Source: Epiperipatus broadwayi (lineage: Eukaryota; Onychophora; Udeonychophora; Euonychophora; Peripatidae). Taken from it: DNA of 64,000 nt. A program made the translations under genes and the position numbers. The stretch covers positions 1 to 64,000 of the forward strand of contig JAQFVV010007268.1 in the NCBI GenBank assembly GCA_028023455.1, in the 5' to 3' direction. Position 1 is the first letter of the stretch. Every line of letters begins with the position of its first letter. The notes beneath the pieces are model-generated. The model saw nothing but the letters and a program-made list of their open reading frames with translations. It was not told the origin of the DNA and made no database searches. Positions 24,065 to 36,943 of the stretch are shown one piece after another.

Positions 24065-27000
24065 TTCTAACCTAATGAACTGAGTCCTTTAACAGAAACA
24101 AAATAAAACGACGTACGTACGGGCCATTCCTATAACCTAGTAAAATCAGTGAGCGGTATTATTAAATATAATACGGACGCCTCCAACCCTCTATTATCTA
24201 ATATGATATTTGAAAACTCTTCGTTAGGTTAGTTATATAATTCGGCTACAGAGATATGCAGCTCAGACAGAGATCGAATAAAATTAATTATCATTAATAA
24301 AATAGATTTAATAAAACCATTTAGAATAAACTAACATTCTCTCTCTATCTAATTACATTCTCTGAGCTATAAGTACTTGCACTGTTCGACAATGATGATG
24401 ATGATTTTATTTCATTGTTAATATTACTGACTCAATAAAACATTCAGCAATTTGTCAATATGATCTCAATATTTTATTATTATACAATTTAAAAGTTTCC
24501 ATCTCTTTAACCATGCCACACTTGTAATATTAATCATACTGAATTAATTCTTTCTTTAAGAGCACTTATAATACTGACACTAATCTCAGGGTTCTCTGTT
24601 ATATTTAACAAAATGCTCGGCAGTATTGTGTTGTCCAATAGAACTGACATTCTGGTTGGCTATAGAAAACATTTAACTTATTTAAATTCCAGGGGTCTTC
24701 ATCCACATATCAACTATTATAATATTTAGCAAGATGATGACCTTATTAAAGAACAACGCATAATTTTGAATAATACTGCCAATTTATAATCCAGAATCTC
24801 AGTCGGAATGATGAAAAGACAAGGGTGCTTTTGTGTCCTTCCATCACCCATGACAACACAATAATTAAACTAAGATTTAATACTTAGCAATTCACTTACA
24901 TGTGTATGGAACAATGTGCAATTAAAACCTACTAGTTTGGGAATAAAGTGATTTTACACATCCATAAAATAAAATGTTTTGGTCTGAAGTTTCAATTCCA
25001 TAAATAATTCTTATTAAATTAAAAATATAATGAAATATTCTGATCTTCTTAAAATTGTCTATCTAGTGTATTTAATTTGAGATTTCATAAATAATTTCTT
25101 GAGTCCAAAAAATTATTTATGAAATCTGCAGATACACTTTTATTTAGCACATAAGAAAATGACTCAAAACAGCTTTTAATAAGACTATATTTATTATTAA
25201 ATTCTAACAATATTCCAATTTATTCTTACAATTTAACAAAAACAATCCCTTAGGATTAACATAATAAACCAAAATTATACACTTTAGTTGATCCCATATG
25301 GATAAAATAAAATAATAACTAATAGTAATTAGTCTATGCTTTTAGACTGGGATTTGAACTACTTCTTCATCTTTGCTGTACATTTATTTAGATAAAATAT
25401 AACAAAATAAATATTATTGTCGATACACTAACTTATCAGTTTAGTGTATCTTATATGAACGGCTGCTTAACTTTATTCTGACTATTTGTTTTAAAATAAA
25501 AATAATTGGATTCTAGGCAATGCGTACAAACGATTATTATCATCGTATCTTTAACTAAATGACAGTTTTTATTTAAATAACTTATTATAATTTATGGGTT
25601 ATTTATCAGAAATTACATTTATTATTTTAATGTTTACCTGAATAACAACTGAAGTTGTTATACACACTGTTTCCTCCGTATAAGTTATATTGTGAGTGCT
25701 ACTTAATAATTAACTTGAATTAAACTTAGTATTTGAACCCTCCTTTGGCAAATAAAATTTATAAATCACACAATTTTAAACTTATTTTCTCCATTGACTC
25801 ATGTGTAGATTACCCGCACTATTCCGACGCACAGTCCAGACATTGATTATATATACTAGCACTCTATTTTTACTAAATGGATCGTGAAGAATTTACCTCC
25901 AGTATACCCGTTATCTTGCCATAACTTTTAAATAAAACACAATATTCTACACCTTCCGTGGTGGAATTATCTCTATTTCTCATGAGGAAAAGGGAATAAT
26001 ACCGTAGATACGAAGAGTTAACGACTATCTTAAAATAGTTTGGTGGGTCCTTGCCTCTTACCTGGGCATAATAGGAACACACACCAATATAATTCTCTCA
26101 TGGGATTTTAACGAACGAAATGAACTAAATACGGTATAAATGCTGATCGTCCTGGCTCTGGGAAGCGATCGCTTGGGTTATAACCATACCCGAATTCTAG
26201 ATTTATTTATTCCCCTCATGGAAAATAAAGCTTTTGGGGAGATTATTTTCCATCCCACAAATAAATACATACAATTGTTACTAATGTGAATATTAATCAT
26301 ATACTGATGCTATTCGGGGCAAGACAAGCAAATACACTAATTACACAAAATTTATATTCCGGGGTATACTTAAATCAACGTCTGTAATCAATGGATAATA
26401 CAAAATAAACATAATAATTTTCACCTTTGCCAAAGAAACATTCAACAAGTAATTGGTTATATAGTATTTTGAACTAAATTAAGTGAATGCGTTAATAAAA
26501 AAAATAATTGGGAATAAATTCCGCAATTAACATAGTATAAATTTGTTTTAAACTTTAAATAAATAAGATTCTGTATAGCACTTCTCTTTAATTACTTCTG
26601 ATAATTTTAACTAGATATTTTATCTATTAAGTATCTGAACTTTTATACTTTTACGTATTTAACATATAAATTTATACCCATAATTGCCTATCATAAGTAA
26701 ACACATTTTATAAAATTATTTTCCATGTCAAATATAAATTTAACCTAGAATAATTAAAAGAAAACATACCTTTATGATTACAAGGTCATTTAAATACTAC
26801 TTGAATATACATCTTTTAACCTGTTGATAAAAAAAAATATACATAATTTTTTTCAAATAAAAAATATTACTTAACAAGTGTTTATTATCTTTCTAGAAAA
26901 ATGTTTTTCCGTTGGCAATTTATTTAGATGAAGAATTTGATCCTTTCGTAGTTCACGAAGTAAAATTTTTTTTTTTTTTTGAAATAAGAAACACATTTAT

Positions 27001-28635
27001 TATTTCATTTTGATAAAAGTTTCTTCTATTCTGGCGCATTTAATAATTAAGCAAAGAAAACATAATAGCGTTGGATATTAATTCTTCTTTGAATTAACTT
27101 ATATAATTTTGGGATCCAAGAAGACAATACATAACTTAACATGACGAATATTTTGACGCTTGACGATCACATATATACAATTCTTTTCCTTTTTAATATT
27201 GGCGATACGTACCATTTTATTTAGCTAGCTGGTTTAAGAATAAACTAATGCGCGACTTTTAGGAAATATTATAATTATAAAGACTGCAGCTGACTTACGT
27301 AGATAGAATTTTAAGGACTCTAGTTGAGGTATAATATAACATATTATATTATAAAGTTATAATTAAGTCACTTATATTGGTAATTTTTATTCCTACTCTA
27401 GGAATTATAAGTCTTCTTTAATAATGAATTTCCGTAATCTGCACGCATACAAAATTTTCAATACTTGCCTTGAGAAAATTTATATTTTCCTTTTAAAAAT
27501 TATGCAGGTGCATAAGTAAATATCCTTTATCATTCATATTATTTCTAGATAATTTTCATTGAATAAATTATATTTTAATGTGAGAAGCTTTCATTATTTT
27601 TAAATGCAGACAATGTCAGTTAAAAAGAGCGCGAAATTTTATAGTTAACTTTCCTTCGCTTTTTTAATATGTCTTTTAAATTATAAATTTTTCTTTTATA
27701 CCAAGAAAAAATTATCAAATAAGGTAAAGTTAATAAATAATTGTTTATTTGCTGGAAATTATTTATATTATTTACTTTAAACATAATGACGCTTTCAGTG
27801 ATTACTGTAGTCAATACGGTCATTTTAAACTTTAGCACACGATAGTATAATCTTTTAGTATAAAAACTTTATAATAGGTCGATGGACATAGAAAAGCAGA
27901 ATATCCTATCAATTAAGATTAGCCAAACATGATATTATCAAACATTTAATGGACTGATATTTATTTCTGCAATAAAAATTATAAAAAAAATTTGTTACCG
28001 AATTTCAGTACTGACTCCTCCTTGGACTAATAGCAGACTAACTTTTCTCCAGTTTTTGGCGGTCTTGTTTTATTTTAGCGACCTCTTACAGAGAAAAAAT
28101 CATTTAATTATACATAAACAAAAGAAAGGAAAAAAAAAAACTTATTACAGTTATATTTTGTTCTGTATGGTTTAAATGGATTACAAGGTAATTTGACAAA
28201 TAATGTAAAATAATAAATACATGTAATGGACACTTTTTATTAGTGGTGTATATTTCTGTATACATTATTGTCTAAAATAATTTAAAAAAATAAAATTACC
28301 AGAAGCTATGTTGTTATGATAAGATACTCATCTATCCCCCCCCCCTGTCCATCTACAATCAATTACTATTTATAATATGCTTTTATACTATATTAAATTG
28401 CTCTTATGGTTATTATTTTTAATTAAACTATTTATGCTCTTTTCCAAAATGACATTAAATTACTAAATTTATTAGTTATTTGCTTAAAATACGTTAAAGT
28501 GAGTAACTATAATACTTTATTAATCACTTAATATTATTACTATTTTATTTCTTTATTTTCTAAAAAAAAAAATAGCATTGTTTTCCTATGGAAACGATGC
28601 TAAATAGACCAAGTGTCAATAACCCTAGGTTACAA
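24065..28635 (+). mobile_element. element A: 4.57-kb non-coding insertion at (TA)n
   Basis: It starts TTCTAACCTA and ends in a segment whose reverse complement is TTGTAACCTA, so its ends are a short, one-mismatch inverted repeat. (TA)n lies on both sides, and the flanks are two halves of one retrozyme array, which fixes the borders. Element B (43,946-48,267) is a diverged inverted relative over essentially the whole length. There is no long ORF. A 69-codon minus frame (26,082-25,873) is partly conserved in B. It is a non-autonomous or decayed transposon of unknown superfamily. Confidence 0.75.
25873..26082 (-). other. short frame partly conserved between elements A and B
   Basis: The frame contains YAQVRGKDPPNYF. 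The inverted copy in B (46,461-46,715, plus strand) reads YAQVRGKKPPKYF and then loses the frame after about 35 shared residues. I do not recognise the sequence. CCCAGGTAAGAGG within it resembles a splice donor in A but is CCCAAGTAAGAGG in B. It could be a remnant of a transposon gene or chance. Confidence 0.25.
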
Positions 28636-28639
28636 TATA

Positions 28640-28940
28640 TATATATATATTGAACAATGATAGATATATATATATAAGAGATTATCTTGGCCAACTTATG
28701 AATGCTGATTTAGCATGAAATGTGCATCTTGGGGATCAAAGATCTTTTGCACATATATTTGATCATTATGGTTATGATTACATTTTCCCACAAGATGTTA
28801 AAAGTGAACAAAAATCAATCCCTACCTTGTATGAGAGTGGCATAATGAAAATTACACTACAGAAATATTATTCATTATTTGATAATGTCTAGTCTAATGA
28901 ATAACTAATAAAAATTATTAATATATTTGAAATAGTAGCT
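28640..28940 (+). mobile_element. retrozyme-like tandem array, right part
   Basis: It continues the array broken by element A: leader 28,650-28,690, hammerhead 28,691-28,732, and a body whose ACTACAGAAATATTATTCAT (28,856) and CTAGTCTAATGAATAACTAA (28,888) match the unit ends at 23,572 and 23,927. Confidence 0.7.
28691..28732 (+). ncRNA. R1-type hammerhead, one core change (copy i)
   Basis: CCAA, then CTTATGA (one change from CTGATGA), stem II ATGCT/AGCAT with loop GATTT, intact GAAA, the TG-TGCAT stem III region, C at the cleavage position and TTGG pairing with CCAA. The lost core G should stop cleavage. Confidence 0.65.
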
Positions 28941-29457
28941 TTTATTTATAGTAGAATATAAAAATCTTGTACTCCATTGTTTTTTTACTCTAAATTTACA
29001 TCACGAAATAATATTTTTTTTAAATATTCATAATAAGTTTGATTTTGTTTTACTTTTTTCAGTTACCAATTACAAATAGGTTTTTTTTAGTAGGAAGTTT
29101 CCTTATATATATATATTTCAAATTGATTTATCAATTTTTGTGACAATATTACTCAGTAAATAATCATTGCGCTTCAATTTCTGTAATTTCAAAGACGTCA
29201 CATAATCGAATTTATCTCATAAATATGTTTTTCTATGTATTATTTTAATGTTCACATATTTTTTATGTATTACCTATACTCTTTCATTATTGATTTCATA
29301 ATCCAAATGTTTCCACTATTTTAAAACAGGTAACTGTTATTTGAATTAAAAAACCAACTATTCCAAGTCATTTTATTTCTTCACTTGTTCCAATTATTAT
29401 TACTTTGTTCTTATATAAGCTAATTTTTTTCTATCTCTCTTTATTATATTATAATAC

Positions 29458-30010
29458 TTTAGAAAAAGGAGACAAAGATCAAGGACTAAAATTCTTGGAT
29501 CTGTACGTTCAAAGACACTTTAATTTGTTGAACTACAGAATGATAGATAAGAGGAGAAATCCATCCCAAATCTTTAACACCAATGTCACATAAATTTGCT
29601 GTTCTGAAAGTTTTTTTTTACATCGGAATTATAAATCGTGCAAATTTGAGACGAATAGAAAGAACATCATTGATACTTTATGTCAAAACTTATTAAAGTT
29701 AGGATACAATCACAATAAAATTATTAATACCATTAATAGATTTTAGAACAAAATTAAAAAACTCCCAGCCTCAACAAATGGAGACTAAAAATGGATTAGC
29801 CTTCCATATATTCGCAAAGTATCACAAAAATTAAAAAGAATATGTGCAGAAAAAGCTGTCGAACTCCCCTTTTATTAAACAAACTGATTAACAATTCAAA
29901 AGACAGACTCCCTGTAGAATCAGCATACCAAATAATGTACAAAATTCAATGCAATCAAACCTATTATGATGAATCAAGGAGTAATCTCTCATATCATCCA
30001 ACAATGTCAA
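29458..30010 (+). pseudogene. Penelope-like element fragment (RT end to start of GIY-YIG)
   Basis: A plus-strand reading in several frames gives LKFLDLYVQR, the conserved PLE region just after the YxDD box. After a stop and shifts it gives KSCKFETNRK, GYNHNKI and then YKIQCNQTYYDESRSNL, corresponding to the start of the GIY-YIG domain (usually YxGET). It ends abruptly near 30,010, where LINE sequence in the opposite orientation starts. It is an inactive fragment in the same family as the PLEs at 14.8 and 42.6 kb. Confidence 0.7.
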
Positions 30011-30019
30011 TCTTTTCCA

Positions 30020-30720
30020 TCCTTTCTTTTTATTTCCACTCACCATTCCCTCCAAAACAACTTTCATTAAACTATAATTTCTTTTTAATATATGGCCAAT
30101 TCAGTTTCTTTATCTCTTCCTGATTTCCTCATTCAGTCTTTTTTTTTCATTTACTAATTTTAAAACTCATTCATTTGTTATTTTATTTATACAACTGAAA
30201 CTTCATTTGTTATTTTATTTATCCAACTAATTTTTTTCCATTCCTCTCTATATCCACATCTGAAAGGTTTTCAATCTGATCCTAATTTTATTACTCATTG
30301 TTCATGTTTCACAACCATATAATAGTATACTCCACACATTGCATTCAATTAATATTTTTTTAATTCTCTTTTTAAAGGTTCACTAAATATTCTCTTTCTA
30401 TTAATAAATGTCTCCTTTTCCAATCTTATTCTTTTACTTTTATCTTCACTTCTTTCATTTCACTCAACCAACCACCCAAATATTTAAATTCCTTACCTAT
30501 TACTCTATGTTATCATGGATTTCAATTTGCAATTTTTTTGCATTCCTCCCTATCTATAAACACTTAGTCTTTTGAACATTAACATTTATTCCATAGCCTA
30601 TACACCCTTCCTCCAATTTATCCAATATATCCTGAAGATATCTTTCTTCCTCAGCTAGAAAAGCCATAAGATCTCTATCAATGTGATAATTATAGATCAA
30701 TATCTTTTCTTTCACATTCC
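30020..30720 (-). pseudogene. LINE reverse-transcriptase fragment, degenerate
   Basis: Minus-strand reading resembles the RT palm-to-thumb region: a DLMAFLAEEE stretch (degenerate after the YxDD box) and GYGINVNVQKTK, equivalent to the GLKINVKKTK motif of the RTE at 60 kb. The downstream part resembles VxSxxLYGxExWT. Stops and shifts are frequent. It looks like a different LINE family from the 60-kb copy. Confidence 0.6.
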
Positions 30721-30724
30721 AGCA

Positions 30725-31390
30725 AAATAATATTGATAGTTTTGGTTAGTCTACAGGCATAGACAGAATTTGAACTGGTGTAAGAAAAGACAAGTTTGAG
30801 TCACAGTTAGGAACAAGAAATCATATAATTACCCTGACATATTATTCCCAATAAATCTAGAGTGTTTAAAAAATAATGTTTTTTACAAAAAAATAATAAT
30901 AATAATAAATATTTCATTTATTTATTTCAATTTGAATAATAATAATAATATTTCACAATTATAAGGTTTCACTTTCAATAAATTCATTAGTTTCTATGAT
31001 TTCTTTTCATTATATAAGATTAGAAACTTCTATAGATTAAAAAATTACAAAATAAATGAGAATCTAAAAACAACAAAGATAATTTTTTATTTTATTTTAT
31101 CTGAAAGCTATAAATTTAAAAGGCTATTAATTAAATGTTTTTTTTTAAAAAATTGTATGTGAATAGATAGTTTGAAACCTTGTAAAATTGCAAAGGAAAT
31201 TAAGAGATTTAATATATAATGTCAAAGTATTTCTGATTATTAAAACATTTTAATAAATTTTACTGAAATAAGCTTGAATTATTTCAACATTCCCATACAA
31301 TAATTTGTTATATATTTTTTAAAAATATATATCTAAAATAATCAGAAATGTAAATGAGAAATTAAAATCTTTAAAAGCATTTTTAAAATT
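30725..31390. other. AT-rich stretch without genes
   Basis: Only AAT microsatellite-like patches (about 30,890-30,950) are seen. Confidence 0.5.
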
Positions 31391-31394
31391 GTCA

Positions 31395-31475
31395 AGCATT
31401 GGTGATCGAGTGGTCAGCATAGCTGCCTTACAAGCAGTTGTCCCGGGTTTGTGGGTTCGCTTCCTAGCCAATGCT
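31395..31475 (+). repeat. tRNA-like SINE head followed by A-run
   Basis: An 81-nt segment begins AGCATTGG and ends CCAATGCT (8-bp acceptor-like pairing). It has a 5-bp anticodon-like stem GCTGC/GCAGT around CTTACAA (anticodon position TAC, valine-like) and a T-arm-like GGGTTCGCTTCC. The D-arm pairs poorly and there are about 7 extra bases before the T-arm, so it is not a normal tRNA gene. AAAAAAAAA follows 10 nt later. A second 81-nt copy lies at 40,213-40,293 on the other strand. Confidence 0.7.
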
Positions 31476-31479
31476 TTGA

Positions 31480-32740
31480 TTCATAAAAAAAAAGTATTCT
31501 TAAAATATTGCTAGTATTTTCCCCCTAAGTTAGTCTTATTCCACTATCCAAGATTATGCATGATGTATTTTGTTATTAATGCTACACTTACTGCGGAAAG
31601 AAACATAAATGACTAGTAATAATTTATGTAATCTTTAGCATAAAAAGGACACTTGTTACTTGTATTGTTAAATGCTATACCAAAATGTTAATGAATGGCT
31701 TTATATTATGAATTTACAAAATAGTCAATCATATTGAAGTTTTGGTTTCTTAAAATGTTCAAGACATTACATTAGATCAATAATTTCCAATTGTTTTGTT
31801 TCAAAAAACTTTTATTTGTGCCTCATCACCATTGGTTGAGAAGTTCGATAACTTACATTGCAAGTTAACAATTGCCAACTATAATAGCTTCATGTGTCTG
31901 CATGGGGAATACCCACCATGAAAGGAAATCTGTATAGTTTCATTCCACCCATCCAGAGATCCCCCACACTCAAACTACCGCCATATTTACAAGATTTCAA
32001 ATAGATTTTAAAGGTAAATTTTACATTGCTTATTCTGATTAAATCATAAATTTGAATATGCAAGGACCAAACAATATGGCCCAAATGAAGTTATACAAAC
32101 ATATTATATGTCCGGATCTGCAGGGAGTTCAATCCGACTCCTGCACATCTGGATCACAAATCATTTCAGTACTAATATACCTAGGCTACTAATGTTCAAC
32201 CAACGTTCTACATACGTAATATAATGTAATATTTACAATACAAAAAAAATAAAGTTGTTTTGTCCCTCCAGGTCTGTTGTGGATTCATTTCATCACTCAG
32301 CAGTCTTGGAGTACCCATTAGCAATGTCCTTTATTCAGTGGTTGGGAGTACACTAACAATAAGCAAATGTTTCTCAAGACCCCAATTGGGGACACATTAC
32401 TTGAATTGCCTTTTTATATAATTTGTTACAAATGAGTTTAATTAAAAGGAAGATTATTCACACAATTTAAAGTTCCATCATCAGTCCAGACATGCTGTGA
32501 ATCTTCAATTACATTGCAGGACCACATGGGAATAACAATGACTAGCAATTCAATTGTGTAGGTTTATTACCTTGAGGACATACAAATAAACCTAATCAAA
32601 GTCCTTAGTTGGAAGAAGTTCAATAAGTTCAGGTAATTTATTGAGTTACCATTGTCCTGGTTAATTTGACCATAGACCAGGTTGGTCCCCAACCCCTTGC
32701 TGACATGTCTTTTTGTTCTTTTTTCTTTAATTTTCTAAAT
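31480..32740. other. no gene recognised
   Basis: Moderately AT-rich and without a convincing frame. The part from about 31,880 may be the 3' untranslated tail of the LINE at 32.75-34.5 kb, but no match supports this. Confidence 0.35.
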
Positions 32741-32749
32741 AATTGTCTC

Positions 32750-34490
32750 TTCAATTGTATTCCCTGTTCTCTCTTGAAATATTATATTTCAGGCAGAACA
32801 TATAGCAAAGTTCACGCGTTGCAAGTCTGATCAGCCTGAATTCACCTTTCTTGATTACTTTGGGAATGTCAATAGCCAAAATGTACTTATCAGTAGTCTT
32901 CAATTGGAACCACTTCCATATATCATTCCATCAATCACAATATGCCATGATATGATCAAAATCTTCTTCAGCTTTGTTACAGAGGGGGCAGATTGCCTCC
33001 ATTCTAATTCCCCTCCTGTAATTCAGGAATGATCTAGTGGGAAGGACTATGAGGCTGGCCTTGAGCAGAAAGTCTACCAAATTAGAATCTAATTTTAGTG
33101 TCTTATTCAGCCTTGCAAATCCTGATATACCAAATAAGGGTTTTTTTTCTTCTACCTTATTTTTGTGCATGAGCCCATACAGGTCCCAATAGAATAACTT
33201 TCCAGCAAACAGGGTGCTTGAAGTCTTGATGTTATTGATCACTATCTTTACCTGTTGTTTTAACCATATACCTCCTTTATTTGAGGGTGGTCAATCTATG
33301 GTCTGTATATCAATACATGGTAAGGGACACTCAACTTTCTCATTCTCCCGAAACAGCCTGGCTAAGATTGTATAGGTTCATTGCAAGAGAAAATTTTGCA
33401 TGGAGTGTAGGCCCAAACTGTTCAACTTCTTTGGTTTTTGAAGAATCCTCATGCTGATTACTGGTGTCTTCCCCCTAGCACAGCTTTCTACATTGAGCCT
33501 CAATCATTTTGATAAATGTCTTGTTGTGGGTAAGCCCACCAGAAAGTAGGTATCTTTGGCAGCACCACAGCATTCAATAGCATGACCTTCCCCAACAATG
33601 AAAAGGGGACCATTCACAATGATTTCCCTGTTTTCTTAACCCTTACAAATAAGGCCTTCTCCAGCTCTCTTCTCATAACTAAAGGAGGGGGAGCCAGTTG
33701 AAAGCTGAAAAATTTCTGCAGGGGAGTTTAAATCTCCCTGGGATTTGTTTCCCAGTTCTGATTGACTATAAGGCCGATTTCTCCTCATTAACTTTTGGAC
33801 TGTAATCACAAGCAATCTGGTCCAATATCTTTTGTAGATCACAGATCTCCTCCTGTGAAGAGAGAAACACCCCCATACCATCCATATAAGAAATGTGGTG
33901 AATGCTCTCTCCTAGCACTGGAATGGCAATCCTGGATAGGGCAGCCTCGATGCTCAATAGGAGAAGGTTGATGTAAGCCATGAAAAGGAGCAAACTCAGT
34001 GGTGATTCCTGAGGAATGGAAATGGGGCCAAAATCCTGGAGTGACTTGACCATTCAAAAGATATAAAAATCACCCAATTTTGCAGGAGGTTCTCCATGAT
34101 TTGGAGGTATGCCTTAGGAACTTTGACTTTCTTCTGAATACTGAGTAGCACTTTTATTCAGATGCAATTGAAAGCAATGGCAAAGTTCAGTTGTACAGCA
34201 ACTGGCTGGTTCATCCTTCTCTACATATTTAGTCAACTATGAGAGAGCTGATGGCATCAGCCATCAAGCTCCTCTTCTTGGAAAACTGATGCTGGATGAT
34301 GTTTTGCTGAATATCATCCTTGATGATACCCTCAATCATCTTTATCAGCAGTGGGACCATAGAGATGGGTCTTAAATTCTCCAAATCACTAGGGCATTTA
34401 GGTTTTATCAGAAGAGGTACCATAGCAATGGGGTAGATCTGACTGATTTCTCAGCATCCATCAGCACTTTGAGCAGCCCATTTTGATATT
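32750..34490 (-). pseudogene. decayed LINE pol with C-terminal CCHC knuckle (R2-superclade-like)
   Basis: Minus-strand pieces read in order. The first has SDLENLRPISMVPLL and HQFSKKRSL (RT fingers). The second has a degraded QGSPLSPLLF motif (QESPLSLLLF) and YMDGMGVF where YxDD is expected. A long middle has a few stops. The last has LPTRSFLNYRRG followed by CPLC...HIMAYC, a C-x2-C-x8-H-x4-C knuckle. Knuckle and preceding LPTR motif resemble R2/R4/NeSL-type LINEs, though other LINE clades also carry CCHC ends. The catalytic aspartate pair is mutated and the frame is broken repeatedly. Inactive. Confidence 0.65.
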
Positions 34491-34831
34491 AGCAAAATGT
34501 TTGCAATTAATATAATAGTAGTTGCTGTCATCTCAAGATGCATACATCGGTTTATAAATTAATTGTAAAACTAAGATGAAGAGAAAGTAGCATATTTAAA
34601 TTTAAAAGTAAAAAAATATATATTAATAAATCCAAACAAATACATTACAGATTACATAAAACAAAGTTACATACAATGTTACAATCTTTTTCCACTCTTA
34701 TTCAATTTATTTTTTGCATTGATAAGTGCTCTTATTCAAATTCTTGACAGGATACTCTTATCCCAGATTCAATCTCTAAAACATGACATAATCTCCATTT
34801 CTTATGATTAAATACTCTTTAAAATGGCAAC

Positions 34832-35010
34832 AAATCCCTTCATACAGTAGTGCCACATAGTGCAGATGATAGTAATCAGTGGATGCTAGAATGTTGGCAC
34901 ATAAAATACTTATCTAGTGTCTAGTTGTCTAATATCTCTGAACTAGTTTCTCATTTATGGCTTTCATCAGTGAGGAGCCTTGGTGGAGTGCTCTCAGATC
35001 CAAGGTGCCT
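34832..35010. repeat. R2-family repeat copy
   Basis: CATACAGTAGTGCCACATAG (34,836) starts an arm like that at 16,978. The ribozyme region is on the minus strand at 34,975-34,940, followed by the GGAGCC segment. No inverted partner arm is present. Confidence 0.75.
34937..34975 (-). ncRNA. R2-family hammerhead, helix I broken
   Basis: Minus strand: CCTCA, intact CTGATGA (34,970-34,964), AAGCCATAAATGA, intact GAAA and the ACTAGT palindrome. T occupies the cleavage position and the following CAGAG no longer pairs with CCTCA, so cleavage is unlikely. Confidence 0.5.
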
Positions 35011-35028
35011 CATTAATAAAATCCACAT

Positions 35029-35275
35029 TAATCCAAACCACTTCAAACACTTTTTAGCAAAACTCTTTATTTGTACATATACATATATCTACATTTCGAC
35101 TGACCTGCAGTCTTCTTCAGAGCAAGATTATTTTGATCTTTTAAAAAAAACAAAAAACAAAAATGTTTTTTTTAAAAGATCAAAATAATCTTGCTCTGAA
35201 GAAGACTGCAGGTCAGTCAAAATGTAGGTGTATGTATATGTACATGCTAAAAAGTGTTTGAAGTGGTTTGGATAA
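35029..35275. repeat. foldback repeat with PLE-like stem-loop in each arm
   Basis: Arms 35,029-35,146 and 35,167-35,275 are inverted copies around an A/T-rich centre. Each arm has CTGAAGAAGACTG, a short loop, CAGTC and then GAAA (left arm) or AAAA (right arm). This stem-loop resembles tails seen with PLEs. Pairing of the flanks does not fit a hammerhead. Confidence 0.85.
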
Positions 35276-35736
35276 ATTGTATTTACAGTCTTAAAATAGT
35301 TGTTTGGGATATATATCATCCACTGATTGAGTCAAAAATGTTATTTATTTAATTCAGGTGTATTTCTGGCACTAATAAATAATATCTTCACTGTTTTTCC
35401 ATGGTTTTTGTGATTTAATTAAATGTGTTTTAATTTTGTTCTTAAAAATCTTGGATTTTATTGGATATTTTGGAAAAGCAATGACAGGTTCAAATGTTTG
35501 GGATACCGAATTTGTATTGTAAATAAAACAACATTGGAAATAAGAGTCAGATTTTTCAATCTTGATGAAAAGTATAGTTACTAATTATATATTTAAAATT
35601 ATAAATAATTGCAATTTTATTTTAAGAAAATTATTTTCGTGTATTAACAATATAGAGTTCTTATTCATTGCCTTGATGAATATTAAATATAGAACTGTAC
35701 TTTCTAAACTGGACATGGAAATTTCTTAATCTCCAT

Positions 35737-36170
35737 TACAATAATAATGTGAAAGGCTGAAACTTTTGACAGATGCACCTGAAAAATGCTTAAATAGCAG
35801 CCAATTAGAGACAAATAATGCCTGCACAAGAAAGTCTCAATTTAAAACACAAGGCAGAGATTTTACAAGAAAAGATGAACTGACCTTCTTCTCTACTTAA
35901 ATTTATATATAAATAAGCCAGACTCAAGCATCTTGAACTGAAATCTTTCAATTTACTTCATACTCTTAGTTCAAAATGCTTGAGCGTGGCTTATTTATAT
36001 ATAAATTTAAGTAGAGAAGAAGGTGGGTCCCTGTTTATCTCGTAAAATCTCTGCCTTGTGTTTTAAATTAAGAGATCTTTGTGCAGTCATTATTTCTATC
36101 TGATTGGCTGTTATTTAAGCATTTTTAAGGTGTATCTGCCAAAGTTTTCAGCCTTTCATGTTATTATTAT
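35737..36170. repeat. foldback repeat, about 200-bp arms
   Basis: Left arm 35,737-35,939 and right arm 35,968-36,170 are inverted copies with a 28-bp loop. The arm contains TCTGATTGGCTGTTATTTAA on the plus strand of the right half. No coding sequence. Confidence 0.9.
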
Positions 36171-36331
36171 ATCATCTGCTTGTGCTTAGTAAATTAATAT
36201 ATTTACATTTGTTATGATCATTTCATTAGATATGAAAATTACTGCATAATAGATCAAAAGATTTCACATTGTTTATTGATATATAATATATAGTGAATTA
36301 AATGTGAAGGTGTTTAAAGCTTCACACTCTT

Positions 36332-36534
36332 AGTTCAAAATGCTTGAGTCTGACTTATTTATACATAAATTTAAGTAGAAAGAAGGTGAGTCCATCTTTT
36401 TCTCATAAAATCTCTGCCTTGTGTTTTTAAATTGAGAGTTCCTTGTGCAGTCATCATTTCTATCTGATTGGCTGTTATTTAAGCATTTTTAAAGCACATC
36501 TGTCAAAGGTTTCAGCCTTTCATGTTATGATTAT
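36332..36534. repeat. third copy of the 35.7-36.2 kb arm, direct to the right arm
   Basis: It starts AGTTCAAAATGCTTGAG and runs parallel to 35,968-36,170 with substitutions. Its presence shows the arm also exists as a stand-alone unit. Confidence 0.9.
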
Positions 36535-36617
36535 CTCATCTGCTTGTGCTTAATAAATTAATATATTTAATCTCCATTACATATATCCTTGTTCTTATTG
36601 TTGCGGGCATTATTATT

Positions 36618-36943
36618 ACATGATTAGTTATATGATATAAGGACACAAAGAGTTACTCATCAATATGAATCAGGTAAGCTGGTGATTTTATTGGCTTTTT
36701 CTCTCTAAGCTTAAGATAAGATATGTCATGGGCTTCTTTCTCATTTGCCTGATAGATATTAAATGAAACATCAACATAGTACATAATTAGTTATATGATA
36801 TAAGGACACAAAGAGTTACTCATCAATATGAATCAGGTAAGCTGGTGATTTTATTGGCTTTTTATCTGTAAGCTTAAGATAAGAAATGTCATGGGCTTCT
36901 TTCTCATTTGCCTGATAGATATTAAATGAAACATCAACATAGT
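36618..36943. repeat. tandem duplication, 163-bp unit
   Basis: Two head-to-tail copies (36,618-36,780 and 36,781-36,943) are nearly identical, so the duplication is recent. Confidence 0.95.

Noticed and set aside
31395-31475. Functional valine tRNA gene
   Set aside because: Poor D-arm pairing, 7 extra bases before the T-arm, a nearby A-run and a diverged second copy fit a SINE better.
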